DNA from: Marinomonas piezotolerans | GTDB lineage: Bacteria; Pseudomonadota; Gammaproteobacteria; Pseudomonadales; Marinomonadaceae | Assembly: GCF_003362755.1 (NCBI RefSeq) | Contig: NZ_QKRA01000003.1 | Coordinates: 434,001 to 498,000, forward strand | Reading direction: 5' to 3' | Length of the DNA: 64,000 bases | Shown: positions 10,110 to 20,123 of the stretch, piece after piece | Position numbering within the stretch: position 1 is the stretch's first letter | How the letters are laid out: each line of letters starts with the position of its first letter | Position numbers and translations under genes: made by a program | Notes under the pieces: model-generated | Seen by the model: the letters and a program-made list of their open reading frames with translations, nothing else | Database searches by the model: none | Told to the model about the DNA's origin: nothing

Positions 10110-11498
10110 TCACTTTAGGTCTTCGAATGCTTTGATGGCTAGGCTTCTTGCAATCTTGTAATCGATTATGGGTGCTTTGTAGTTTACTTTGGCTCGCAAG
10201 TCCGCTGTTGGATCATGTATTTCCTTTGCTTTGAGTGGTGCCAGTTCTGGCACAAAGCGTTTGATAAATTCTCCGTCGGGATCAAAGCGCTCTGACTGTC
10301 TCGTTGGGTTAAAGACACGAAAGTACGGTGCGGCGTCACATCCCGTTGAAGCACTCCACTGCCACCCACCATTGTTCGCCGCAAATTCGCCATCGATTAG
10401 CTTACTCATAAAATATTGCTCGCCTTTGCGCCAGTCGATGAGTAGTAGCTTCGTTAGAAAACTTGCTGTAATCATTCTCAATCGATTGTGCATCCAACCC
10501 GTTTGGTTCAGTTGGCGCATGGCCGCGTCCACAATTGGAAAGCCTGTTTCTCCGTTGCACCATAACTCGAATGCTTCTTGGTCTTCATTCCAGACAACAT
10601 TTTCTGTTTCAGTCTTGAATGGTTTTGACTTGGATAGGTCTGGGAAATGGCCCATTAATTGTTTATAAAAATCTCGCCAGGCAAGCTCCTTTAGCCAAAC
10701 GCTTGATTTCCAGTCTCTGTTACCTTGCTCCGATGTATATTCAATCGCTTCGAGGCACGCTCTTGGGCCAAGAACCCCGAGCGCTAAGTAGGGGGATAGT
10801 AGGCTTGTGCCGGGCATTGAAGGAAAATCTCGATCCGCTTCATATTGTTTTTCTTTATGATGGCAAAAGCGCCATAGTTTCTCCTTCGCTGCATCCAGCT
10901 TTGGCGGCCAAAGGTCACTACGAAAATTCGCCTTCGATGTGAGTGTTTGTGTGGATTCACTCGGCTCCAGTTGTTTCTCCAGATCTGGATAGGGTGTACG
11001 GTCTTGAGCTGATAGCATCTGCAACCAACGTTTAAAGAAAGGGGTGAATACCTTAAATGGTGTTCCTTGTTGATTGAAAACAGGCTTACTAACAAACAAG
11101 TCAGGAGCTAGACGCTGACAAGAGATCCCAGCTTTGTCCAAAGCTTGTTCAACCTTATCATCACGTCTTGCTTCATGTTGTGGTAGCTCATTTTGCCACC
11201 ATACTTGTTGATATTTCTTCTCTTTGCACAGACTGGTAATGGCGTTAGCACAGTCGGAAAATCGGTTAAGCTTCAATATATGTACAGTGATACGCAGTGT
11301 CGACGCTTTGTCCTGCAGGTCGTTAATCAGTTGTTCACGAAACGCACATTTCGCACTGGATTCGTTGTGCTCCAACCACTGTGCGGGTGTTAACGCAATG
11401 ACGATTGAAATATCACCTTGCTGCTGCGCACCATGCAGAGCTGGGTGGTCCGATAGCCTCAAATCATTTCTGAGCCAAACTAGTTGAGTGACAGCCAT
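10110..11498 (-). CDS. phrB: Deoxyribodipyrimidine photolyase (class I CPD type)
   Basis: Light-driven repair of cyclobutane pyrimidine dimers. The 462-residue protein has the N-terminal antenna-binding domain (LVWLRNDLRLSDHPAL) and the FAD-binding photolyase domain with WLKELAWRDFYKQL, TGFPIVDAAMRQLNQTGWMHNRLRMI and the DGEFAANNGGWQWSASTGCDAAPYFRVFNP signature. The tryptophan-rich electron-transfer region is intact. It is the last of a leftward three-gene block (FAD oxidoreductase, DUF523/DUF1722, phrB) that starts next to a divergent MerR-type regulator, a layout typical of light- or stress-induced photolyase clusters. Confidence 0.95.
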   Translation of the reverse strand: MAVTQLVWLRNDLRLSDHPALHGAQQQGDISIVIALTPAQWLEHNESSAKCAFREQLINDLQDKASTLRITVHILKLNRFSDCANAITSLCKEKKYQQVWWQNELPQHEARRDDKVEQALDKAGISCQRLAPDLFVSKPVFNQQGTPFKVFTPFFKRWLQMLSAQDRTPYPDLEKQLEPSESTQTLTSKANFRSDLWPPKLDAAKEKLWRFCHHKEKQYEADRDFPSMPGTSLLSPYLALGVLGPRACLEAIEYTSEQGNRDWKSSVWLKELAWRDFYKQLMGHFPDLSKSKPFKTETENVVWNEDQEAFELWCNGETGFPIVDAAMRQLNQTGWMHNRLRMITASFLTKLLLIDWRKGEQYFMSKLIDGEFAANNGGWQWSASTGCDAAPYFRVFNPTRQSERFDPDGEFIKRFVPELAPLKAKEIHDPTADLRAKVNYKAPIIDYKIARSLAIKAFEDLK

Positions 11499-11501
11499 AA
11501 A

Positions 11502-12482
11502 TTACACCGTGTTACGAATACCAAGTGAGTGTGGGTAAGGAGCGAAGTAGCGTTGTTGCTTAACATATTCACTGCCGTACAGCTTTAAGTAGTGATAAAG
11601 CAATGTGATGGGGGTGGTGAGATTCACCTCGCCACGGCGGTATTGTTCGACAACATCCAAGATATCTTTGCGTACCTCGACGTCGACTTGGCGCTTAAGG
11701 TATCCGACTAGATGCATTAAAACATTACAGTGGTTTTTTCTCTTCGCTGGTTGTGAGATAGCTGACATAAATTGGCTAAAATAGCGCTCTGTAAGCTCGT
11801 CTAAAGAGCATTTTTCTTGTCCTGAAAGCAACTTTCCAAGAGCTTTATAGGCGGGTTGAGAGTGTGCCATAACGACATATTTGTAGCGACTGTGAAAGTC
11901 GATGAGCGACTTCATTGAGGGGGCATTCAAGACACTTAACCGGAATTCGTGATGGGCGAACACACGTAGCAAGAAATTCTCTCTTAAAGCTGGGTCGTTT
12001 AGACGTCCATCTTCTTCAATCGGCAGAGTAGGATAACGATCTTTTAGTGCTTGGGTAAACAGGCCTGTGACCCGTTTCATATGCGGGTGACCGTTGTCTT
12101 GGTAGACCTTAATACGCGATAAGCCGCAAGATGGAGAGTTTTTCATGACAATATAGCCATCCAATGCAGGCAAGTTATCCAAGTAGCGATGATTAGCTTG
12201 TTTTAACTGAGCAGATAGGTCTCCGCTGGATTTCGAGGAGAAGATGAGCTGTGGGTCGTCTGGATCCCCTACTAAGCGCATCGTGGGGCGCGGGGTGCCA
12301 AATCCTGCTGACATTTCAGGGCAGAAAGCGTGATATTCGAAATGCTCAGCTAGCGGTCCAAGGCAGTATGTGGAGCGACTATGGCCGCCATTGAACCTGA
12401 CATTTTCCCCAAGCAAACAGGAGCTAATGCCAACGGGTATCTTGTGACTTAGGTGATCTGGGTGAAGTTTGTGAGAGTCCAT
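11502..12482 (-). CDS. DUF523-DUF1722 fusion protein (YbgA-like)
   Basis: About 326 residues. The N-terminal half is DUF523 (IPVGISSCLLGENVRFNGGHSRS ... CPEMSAGFGTPRPTMRL ... MKNSPSCGLSRIKVY) with conserved cysteines that suggest metal or cluster binding. The C-terminal half is DUF1722/YbgA (FHSRYKYVVMAHSQPAYKALGKLL). I choose the ATG at 12482, preceded by AAGGAGATCACT; an upstream in-frame start would overlap the FAD gene. Homologues often neighbour photolyase genes, as here: phrB follows after 3 bases. The biochemical function is not established. Confidence 0.85.
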   Translation of the reverse strand: MDSHKLHPDHLSHKIPVGISSCLLGENVRFNGGHSRSTYCLGPLAEHFEYHAFCPEMSAGFGTPRPTMRLVGDPDDPQLIFSSKSSGDLSAQLKQANHRYLDNLPALDGYIVMKNSPSCGLSRIKVYQDNGHPHMKRVTGLFTQALKDRYPTLPIEEDGRLNDPALRENFLLRVFAHHEFRLSVLNAPSMKSLIDFHSRYKYVVMAHSQPAYKALGKLLSGQEKCSLDELTERYFSQFMSAISQPAKRKNHCNVLMHLVGYLKRQVDVEVRKDILDVVEQYRRGEVNLTTPITLLYHYLKLYGSEYVKQQRYFAPYPHSLGIRNTV

Positions 12483-12492
12483 AGTGATCTCC

Positions 12493-13461
12493 TTAACCAA
12501 GGTTAAAATACTTGTTGCTAATGACTGCGTGCGCTGCTTGCTGACCACTTAGAAGGGCACCCTCGGCGTCTCCTTGGCATAGCCAGTCGCCGATTACTAT
12601 CAAACCTTTCTGTGGGTCCATAAGGAAGCTCAAGGGGGATTCAACAATTAATTGGCGTCCCAATAACCAGCGGTGCGGGATGCCTATATCAACGATATCT
12701 AGCTGAGTAATGTTTTGAAACGCCTCACACATGGAGCGCTGTACTTTGGCCTTGTCCGCATCGATATTATCAGCGCTCCATCGAGGTGTACTTTGAATGA
12801 CCCACGTATCGCTATCAGATTGTTGGCGACCAGGTTTGTCTGAGTCTTTTATAAGTGTCTGAATGATATTGTGATCTGTGGTTTGTAATGCGGCTGAGTC
12901 GCTTTTTTCAGTCTTCAGCCACATACTCCATTGGGCTTGGGTGTGCATCCCCGCATTGTTCGCGGCGGTGAGTAATGCGCCCGTATTAGGTATGGTTGCC
13001 AACAGCATGGCGGCTTGAATCGCGGGCGTCGCAATTGTAATTAGCTTGGCCTGAATAATAGGTTGGTAATTTTCATCGCGTAGTAACCAATATTGCCCTA
13101 AGCGCTCAACATGGTGGACTTTGCTTTGCATGTACAAGGTTGCATCTTTAGTTAAGTAGCGCGTTACCGCTGACATTCTGGGGACGCCGACATGACCACT
13201 TTGCCAAGCGGCCAATACCTTGTTGTCCAATAGTTCGGTGCGTAGCTCTGATAAGTTGTCGTCATGCAAGCTAATGATGCTTGCGCCCATGTCTACACTA
13301 TCTTCGGCAAGTCGTTTACTACCTGAGCGGCCCCCTGTGCCTCGAGACTTTTCGATGATTGCGATCGATAGACCGCTTTGCTTGGCGAAATGTGCCATAG
13401 AGGCCCCGGCTAATCCGGCGCCGATGATGGCGAGGTCGGTTTTAGGTATGGTTGGGCTCAT
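12493..13461 (-). CDS. FAD/NAD(P)-dependent oxidoreductase (renalase-like amine oxidase family)
   Basis: A 322-residue flavoprotein. The N-terminal dinucleotide-binding motif is clear (DLAIIGAGLAGASMAHFAKQ), followed by the second glycine-rich motif of the amine-oxidase/renalase group (KSRGTGGRSGSKRL) and a C-terminal FAD-contact region (GLIVIGDWLCQGDAEGALLSGQQAAHAV). It is first in the leftward photolyase block and faces the merR gene across a 108-base operator region. The substrate is unknown; a link to photoprotection or reactive-oxygen handling is inferred only from the neighbours. Confidence 0.85.
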   Translation of the reverse strand: MSPTIPKTDLAIIGAGLAGASMAHFAKQSGLSIAIIEKSRGTGGRSGSKRLAEDSVDMGASIISLHDDNLSELRTELLDNKVLAAWQSGHVGVPRMSAVTRYLTKDATLYMQSKVHHVERLGQYWLLRDENYQPIIQAKLITIATPAIQAAMLLATIPNTGALLTAANNAGMHTQAQWSMWLKTEKSDSAALQTTDHNIIQTLIKDSDKPGRQQSDSDTWVIQSTPRWSADNIDADKAKVQRSMCEAFQNITQLDIVDIGIPHRWLLGRQLIVESPLSFLMDPQKGLIVIGDWLCQGDAEGALLSGQQAAHAVISNKYFNLG

Positions 13462-13496
13462 AGTAGTCTTCTTCTCTTAGAAAATTGGGGTATAAT

Positions 13497-13556
13497 CTTG
13501 TACAAATATGTATCCTGTATAACTTTATTCTTATACAAAATTTATGAATGTACAAG
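13497..13556. promoter_or_regulatory. Four-site operator region between the photolyase block and merR
   Basis: The divergent gap holds CTTGTACA (13497-13504), CTGTATAA (13515-13522), TTATACAA (13531-13538) and TGTACAAG (13549-13556). The outer pair are perfect inverted copies and the inner pair near-perfect, with start-to-start spacings of 18, 16 and 18 bases. A TATAAT lies at 13491-13496. CTTGTACA/TTGTATAA-like boxes resemble operators of MerR-type, light-linked regulators. Binding by the adjacent MerR protein is inferred. Confidence 0.6.
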
Positions 13557-13569
13557 TATTTGGTGAAAA

Positions 13570-14436
13570 ATGATCAATTCAGCATCAGAAACTCTTTCGG
13601 AGCGATTTCCTATAAGGGAGTTGTCGCTACGCACGGGGGTCAATTCCGTTACATTGCGAGCGTGGGAAAGACGCTATGGGTTGCTTAAGCCATTGCGAAC
13701 CGAAAAGGGGCATCGTTTATATACAAAGAGCGATGTGTTGCGAGTAGAGAAAATACTGTATTGGATCAATCAGGGAGTTTCAGTAAGTAAAGTGAGAGCC
13801 TTGCTGGATCAGCAATTGGAGTCGGTGGATTCGGAGTCGGTAGAGAACACGTGGCGCGAATGGCAGTCCGAATGCATTACAGCGATTCGAAAGCTCTCTC
13901 AAACTAAGTGGGAAAAATTGCTGCAGGAAACGATTAAGCAGTATCCTTTTGGTGTGATGGTGCAAAATGGCTTGCTACCGGTCCTAGCGGCATTAAAAGA
14001 CGATGTCGCTGAGAAGTGCTATTTCCAAAGTTCATTGGCAGAGTTGATTACGGTGTTAAAGCTTGCTCCTAGGCACGTTGCTAAGGTGTCAGGAGAAGTA
14101 AGGTTGTTGGTGAGTTGCGACGGCAGTCCACTCATGGCAAAGCTCATTGCTTGGGAGTTGACGGAGCGGCAAGAACATTTCGTCTTGGTCGAAGGTGTGT
14201 CCAGTCGACAAGAGTTAAGTTTATTGGAGCAACGCTTGGGTGCAAGCCAGACTATCATCGTCGCTGAGCGTTACACTGAAAACGAAGCGAAGCAATGGCT
14301 ATTAAGTGATCAAGATTTGTCGGATAAGAGGATTTGGATCGGAAGTGGCCTCTGGCTGCGTGGTCGAGATTTGGCTAATCAAAATCCACTGAATGTCTAT
14401 TCTAGTGTTGCCGATTATCTCCAATCTATTGCTTAG
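13570..14436 (+). CDS. MerR-family transcriptional regulator (CarH/LitR-like layout)
   Basis: A 288-residue regulator. The N-terminal MerR winged-helix domain covers about residues 10-80 (FPIRELSLRTGVNSVTLRAWERRYGLL ... GHRLYTKSDVLRVEKI). The rest (about 200 residues) resembles the helical plus Rossmann-like sensor region of CarH/LitR regulators that control photolyase and carotenoid genes, but I do not see an intact E-x-H / H-x-x-x-D cobalamin motif, so B12 binding is doubtful. It is divergent from the photolyase block across a repeat-rich operator, and probably controls that block and itself. Confidence 0.82.
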   Translation: MINSASETLSERFPIRELSLRTGVNSVTLRAWERRYGLLKPLRTEKGHRLYTKSDVLRVEKILYWINQGVSVSKVRALLDQQLESVDSESVENTWREWQSECITAIRKLSQTKWEKLLQETIKQYPFGVMVQNGLLPVLAALKDDVAEKCYFQSSLAELITVLKLAPRHVAKVSGEVRLLVSCDGSPLMAKLIAWELTERQEHFVLVEGVSSRQELSLLEQRLGASQTIIVAERYTENEAKQWLLSDQDLSDKRIWIGSGLWLRGRDLANQNPLNVYSSVADYLQSIA

Positions 14437-14530
14437 TAATTTGCTATTAATCTATGAGTTATAATTAATTATATTGATTTATGATGCCTGGTTAATATGA
14501 CTGTATAAACATTCATATCGCAGGCCATTT

Positions 14531-14770
14531 ATGATCAAAACTATTACTTTCGCTATTGTGCATTTCAGCGTCGCTTTTTCAGTGACTTACAGTATTACAG
14601 GAAATTTTATTGTTGGCGGTGTTATTGCGCTGGTGGAGCCTGCAGTAAACACAGTTGCGTTCTATTTTCATGAACGGATCTGGGATAGACTCAAGGCTAA
14701 CGAGGACACGAAGATGCATCTAAGTGGATCGCTGCGATCTACTTTTGAAAGCTACGCTTTAAAATCTTGA
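14531..14770 (+). CDS. DUF2061 small membrane protein
   Basis: A 79-residue protein with two hydrophobic segments and the DUF2061 signature (ITFAIVHFSVAFSVTYSITG ... GGVIALVEPAVNTVAFYFHERIWDRL). The family is widespread in marine gammaproteobacteria; its function is unknown. It stands alone between merR and a terminator shared with the converging symporter gene. Confidence 0.85.
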   Translation: MIKTITFAIVHFSVAFSVTYSITGNFIVGGVIALVEPAVNTVAFYFHERIWDRLKANEDTKMHLSGSLRSTFESYALKS

Positions 14771-14785
14771 TGTTTTTTTCGCTAC

Positions 14786-14824
14786 AAAAAAGCCCCTTAC
14801 TCTTTTCCGAGTAAGGGGCTTTTT
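14786..14824. terminator. Bidirectional intrinsic terminator
   Basis: AAAAAGCCCCTTACTC pairs with GAGTAAGGGGCTTTTT around a 6-base loop, with T runs in both directions. It separates the converging DUF2061 and symporter genes. Confidence 0.92.
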
Positions 14825-14843
14825 GCTGAGTATTAAAGAGCCA

Positions 14844-16193
14844 TTAAAGGTTCAATATAAACACAATGGATACTGCAACGGGAGCAATAAACTTCAGGAT
14901 AAAGCGCCATACCGAGAATAGCGTCTCAGAGCTTAAGTTGATCTCGTCAGAAGCAAATTTCTGTTTCACGACCCAAGCCGCAAAAATAGAAATGAAGATG
15001 CCGCCTAGTGGTAACATGATATTCGCTGTCAGATAATCTAACGCGTCAAATGTGTTCTTGCCAAAGAATGTAACGTCTGACATGAAGTTGAATGAACCAA
15101 GGCACAAAATGCCTAATGCCCAAACAACGATGCCCATACCGATCGTCGCTTTTGTTCGGCTAACTTCAAACTTCTCAACGAGGTACGCCACAGTTGGTTC
15201 CAATAGTGAAATGGCGGATGTCCAAGCGGCGACTCCGATCAAGACAAAGAACAAGAAGCCGAAGAATTGACCTGCTGCCATTTGGCCAAATGCAACGGGT
15301 AAAGAGATGAACATTAGTCCTGGGCCCGCAGCGGGATCCATTCCATTGGAGAAAATGATTGGGAAAATAGCTAAGCCCGCTATCAAAGCAACAATCGTGT
15401 CTAAGAATCCAATGGTTAACACTGTTGAACCGATTGAGGCACGTTTGGGCATGTAAGAACCATAGGCCATGATGGTTCCCATACCCAATGATAGGGTAAA
15501 GAATGAATGTCCTAGGGCAACTAACACAGCATCCCAAGATAGTTTGCTCACGTCAAAGTCAAACATAAAGTGCCAGCCAGCCTCAAAGCCATCTGTGCTC
15601 ATTGCGTAGCCAAGTAACACTAACAGTAAGACGAACAAAGCAGGCATCATGATGCGAGTTGCGCGTTCTAACCCCGCATTAACTCCTGCTGAAACGACTA
15701 TAACAACCATCACGATAAAGACAGAATGCCAGAACAAAAGTGTACCTGGATCTGCTAGCAGGGCACTGAACAAGGCACCTGCTTCATCGGAAGTAATGCT
15801 GTTTAAAGCGCCGGTTGCTGTCGAGGTGATGTATTGCAATACCCAACCTGCAACAATGGAGTAGAACGATAGGATTAACACGCCAGTCAACATCCCCATC
15901 AATCCTACCAGTCCCCATTTTTTGGTGTGGCCTGATTCTTGTGCAAGTTCGGCCATGGCATTAACGGGGCTTTGGCGCGCGCGCCGACCAACGAAAATCT
16001 CAGCCATCATGATAGGAATGCCGACGAGCGCTATACAGACGAGATAGACAAGTACGAATGCACCGCCGCCATTTTCACCTGTGATGTAAGGAAATTTCCA
16101 AATATTACCAAGCCCAACGGCGGAGCCGGTAGCGGCCAAAATAAAGATCCAGCGGCTTGCCCAAGAGCCGTGGATGGATTTCTTTTCTTGCAT
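14844..16193 (-). CDS. Sodium-dependent transporter, NSS (SLC6-like) family
   Basis: A 449-residue inner-membrane sodium symporter. The start matches the NSS signature (WASRWIFILAATGSAVGLGNIWKFPYITGENGGGAF) that forms TM1 and the sodium site, followed by about ten more hydrophobic spans. Family members import amino acids, neurotransmitter-like amines or related osmolytes. It is divergent from the ectoine operon across a 510-base gap, which makes uptake of an ectoine-related amino compound possible, but the substrate cannot be read from sequence. Confidence 0.9.
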   Translation of the reverse strand: MQEKKSIHGSWASRWIFILAATGSAVGLGNIWKFPYITGENGGGAFVLVYLVCIALVGIPIMMAEIFVGRRARQSPVNAMAELAQESGHTKKWGLVGLMGMLTGVLILSFYSIVAGWVLQYITSTATGALNSITSDEAGALFSALLADPGTLLFWHSVFIVMVVIVVSAGVNAGLERATRIMMPALFVLLLVLLGYAMSTDGFEAGWHFMFDFDVSKLSWDAVLVALGHSFFTLSLGMGTIMAYGSYMPKRASIGSTVLTIGFLDTIVALIAGLAIFPIIFSNGMDPAAGPGLMFISLPVAFGQMAAGQFFGFLFFVLIGVAAWTSAISLLEPTVAYLVEKFEVSRTKATIGMGIVVWALGILCLGSFNFMSDVTFFGKNTFDALDYLTANIMLPLGGIFISIFAAWVVKQKFASDEINLSSETLFSVWRFILKFIAPVAVSIVFILNL

Positions 16194-16703
16194 AAAAGTC
16201 TCTTATTCTAATCAAGCGTTTCGCAGCGTTAAACATTTACCAATGGCATATGGTACGCCGTGTCGCAGCCCCGTTTTTTTGATGACGGTCAGGCTACATG
16301 CTTGTTTGTTAATGGAATAAATGCTCTCAGAAAGCGTGGCGGATGTTTTGTGACCGCTACGCTTTATAAAAACGATTATCGACCAACGATCTGGTTTGGC
16401 GGGCGATTTTGCAAACTTTGCCCGCTTTTTTCAAGCTAAATTCTGTCGAAATGGTCAGAAAATATGCAACCTAGCGAAACATATGTCGTTTGAGTTGATA
16501 TTAATACAGTTGAAATATTTAGAGTTGAAAATAAAAGTTGATCTAATTATTTAGATCTGTAAACTATTTAGACATCAAAGCAGTTCGATTAGAAATACAT
16601 AATGTCGTTTTTGGATAATTTAATAGGTCTAAAAACGAACTTTTTGAAGTTTTAGGCGAAAGCGATGCTTTCGAAAGACAATTAGAGATGTAATGGGTTG
16701 ATT
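16194..16703 (+). promoter_or_regulatory. Long upstream control region of the ectoine operon
   Basis: No gene is seen in these 510 bases. They hold a 12-bp hairpin (AAAGCGTGGCGG / CCGCTACGCTTT, 16331-16365, one G-T pair) and, closer to ectA, three direct copies of TATTTAGA (16516, 16548, 16565). The middle copy overlaps a perfect inverted repeat GATCTAA-TTAT-TTAGATC (16540-16557). The region is very AT-rich. These are candidate operators for osmotic control of ectABCD-ask; no ectR/cosR gene is adjacent. Confidence 0.5.
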
Positions 16704-17207
16704 ATGGACAACAGCGATATCTTATTGAGAAAGCCAACGGTCGAAGATGGTATGGATTTGTTTGATTTGGTGGAACGCTGTGCTCCGCTCGATCCAAATT
16801 CATCATATTGTAATTTGCTGCATTGCAGCCATTTCGCTGACACCGCTGCGGCCGCTGAAAAGGCGAATAGATTGGTTGGTTTTGTGTCAGGTTACCTCAT
16901 CCCTAAGCGCCAAGAAGCGACGTGGTTTGTATGGCAGGTGGCAGTGGATGCAGAGGCTAGAGGGTACGGTTTAGCTAAAAAAATGCTGACTCACGTACTG
17001 TCTAGGCCAGATATGAAGTCAGTGAAGTATATCGAAACGACGATTACGCCAGACAACCAAGCGTCATGGGCATTATTTAGAAGTCTAGCAAAACAGTTAA
17101 ATGCGCCGCTGGAAGATTCAGTAGCGTTTGATAGAGAGAAGCACTTTAAAGGGCGTCATGGCACCGAGCATCTTGTTCGTATTGGGCCATTTAGCTTGAC
17201 CGATTAG
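16704..17207 (+). CDS. ectA: L-2,4-diaminobutyrate acetyltransferase
   Basis: GNAT enzyme that acetylates 2,4-diaminobutyrate to N-gamma-acetyl-DABA, the second ectoine step. The 167-residue protein begins ILLRKPTVEDGMDLFDLVE and has the acetyl-CoA motif VAVDAEARGYGLAKKML and the EctA-typical IETTITPDNQASWALF. I use the ATG at 16704 rather than the TTG two codons earlier. It is first in ectA-ectB-ectC-ectD-ask. Confidence 0.96.
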   Translation: MDNSDILLRKPTVEDGMDLFDLVERCAPLDPNSSYCNLLHCSHFADTAAAAEKANRLVGFVSGYLIPKRQEATWFVWQVAVDAEARGYGLAKKMLTHVLSRPDMKSVKYIETTITPDNQASWALFRSLAKQLNAPLEDSVAFDREKHFKGRHGTEHLVRIGPFSLTD

Positions 17208-17249
17208 CGCTTGCCGATTGTCAGCTTTAAACGTCAGAAGAATTATTAA

Positions 17250-18581
<1,332 letters not shown>

Positions 18582-18668
18582 TTAACGTTTTCTAAGAGAG
18601 TGCTCCAACGGTGCGCTCTCTTGTATTTCCCACTTTTTATTGGATTTCTATTTTTAAGGAGAGCAAAC

Positions 18669-19058
18669 ATGATTGTTCGTAATCTAGATGAATGCGAAAA
18701 AACAGAACGTCGGGTCGTATCACCTGATGGAAAATGGCAAAGTGTTCGTATGTTGCTTAAAGGTGATGAAATGGGTTACTCGTTTCATATCACTACCATT
18801 TTTGCTGGTGAAGAGTGTCAATTTCACTATCAAAACCATTTTGAATCAGTGTTTTGTATGGAAGGTGAGGGTGAAATTGAAAGCCGTGAAGATGGTAAGG
18901 TGTACCCTATCAAGCCAGGTACTTTATATAACCTGAACTTACACGACCGCCATACGTTGCGTGCGTTTAAAGAGTTGAAACTTGCATGTGTATTCAATCC
19001 GCCTGTAACAGGTAAGGAAGTACACAACAAAGAAGGTGCATACGAACTCGTCGATTAA
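18669..19058 (+). CDS. ectC: L-ectoine synthase
   Basis: Cupin that cyclises N-gamma-acetyl-DABA to ectoine. The 129-residue protein starts MIVRNLDECEKTERRVVSPDGKW and contains the cupin metal/active-site stretch (YQNHFESVFCMEGEGEIE ... LYNLNLHDRHTLRAF). AAGGAG lies just upstream of the ATG at 18669; an upstream in-frame start would add 23 hydrophobic residues not found in the family. Confidence 0.97.
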   Translation: MIVRNLDECEKTERRVVSPDGKWQSVRMLLKGDEMGYSFHITTIFAGEECQFHYQNHFESVFCMEGEGEIESREDGKVYPIKPGTLYNLNLHDRHTLRAFKELKLACVFNPPVTGKEVHNKEGAYELVD

Positions 19059-19087
19059 TATCATGCAGTAAGGAGGAAACGACCACC

Positions 19088-20017
19088 ATGGCAGCGCCAC
19101 AGTATCAGCCTAAGTTCGAACAAGATGATTATCCATCTAGAACGTTCTCAGAGCCAATGCTCATCCGTCGCCACGATCCGGTTATATACTCTAATGAGAT
19201 CGATAATGCGCCTCTTAGTGAGGCGCAAATTGCGGAATACGAAAAGAATGGCTTTCTATTTTTAGATGATATTTTTAGTGAGTCAGAACTGTCTTCTATG
19301 GTTGCTGAAATGCAATCAATGCGAGACGACCAAGACATAAAGTCACGCGAGGAAACAGTAACCGAGAGGTCTAGCAAGGAAGTTCGTTCGGTTTTTGCTG
19401 TCCATCAACTGAATGAATTGTTTGGGCGTATAGCGGAAGATCCTCGGTTAGTTGCTGTTGCAGAATATATTTTAGGTGACAGGGTCTATGTTCATCAAAG
19501 TCGCCTAAATTATAAACCAGGGTTCGGGGGCAAAGAGTTTTACTGGCACTCTGACTTTGAAACGTGGCATACGGAAGATGGTATGCCACGAATGCGAGCG
19601 TTGAGTATGTCAATTACATTGACTGATAACGATGACACGAATGGTCCCTTGATGCTCGTACCAGGCTCTCACAAAACTTATGTCTCGTGCGTGGGTGAGA
19701 CGCCAAAAAATCACCACGTATTGTCTCTTAAAAAGCAGGAGTTTGGCGTACCTGACAAGGCGTCGATGAGTGAGCTGATTGAACAGGGGGGAATCGTTAC
19801 TGCAACGGGTCCCATTGGCCGTATTGTGCTTTTTGATTGTAATACGATGCATGGATCGAATAGCAACATCACCCCAATACCGCGCTCTAATCTATTTTTC
19901 GTATATAACGCACTGAGTAACAAAGTGACTCAACCTTTTGGGCATCAGCCTCCAAGACCAGAATATATTGGAGCTCGACAATCTATACGCCCTTTAAAAA
20001 GCGCCTTATTTAAGTAA
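19088..20017 (+). CDS. ectD: Ectoine hydroxylase
   Basis: Fe(II)/2-oxoglutarate dioxygenase making 5-hydroxyectoine from ectoine. The 309-residue protein has the HxD iron motif in FYWHSDFETWHTEDGMP, the distal His in TMHGSNSNITP and the 2-oxoglutarate Arg in IPRSNLFFVYNA. An AAGGAGG site lies 12 bases upstream. It follows ectC after 29 bases, so hydroxyectoine is likely made from the same transcript. Confidence 0.96.
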   Translation: MAAPQYQPKFEQDDYPSRTFSEPMLIRRHDPVIYSNEIDNAPLSEAQIAEYEKNGFLFLDDIFSESELSSMVAEMQSMRDDQDIKSREETVTERSSKEVRSVFAVHQLNELFGRIAEDPRLVAVAEYILGDRVYVHQSRLNYKPGFGGKEFYWHSDFETWHTEDGMPRMRALSMSITLTDNDDTNGPLMLVPGSHKTYVSCVGETPKNHHVLSLKKQEFGVPDKASMSELIEQGGIVTATGPIGRIVLFDCNTMHGSNSNITPIPRSNLFFVYNALSNKVTQPFGHQPPRPEYIGARQSIRPLKSALFK

Positions 20018-20123
20018 GTTTTATGTAATTCATGCTTAATATTTGAGCGGCCTTATGACAAACTACGCGCCGGCGCTCACACTTGGTTGAGGTTCTCTAA
20101 CCCTACAGCATTTCGGGTACAAC

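Noticed and set aside
15939-16211. Rightward reading frame opposite the start of the symporter gene
   Set aside because: It mirrors the conserved TM1-TM2 region of the transporter and has no ribosome site.
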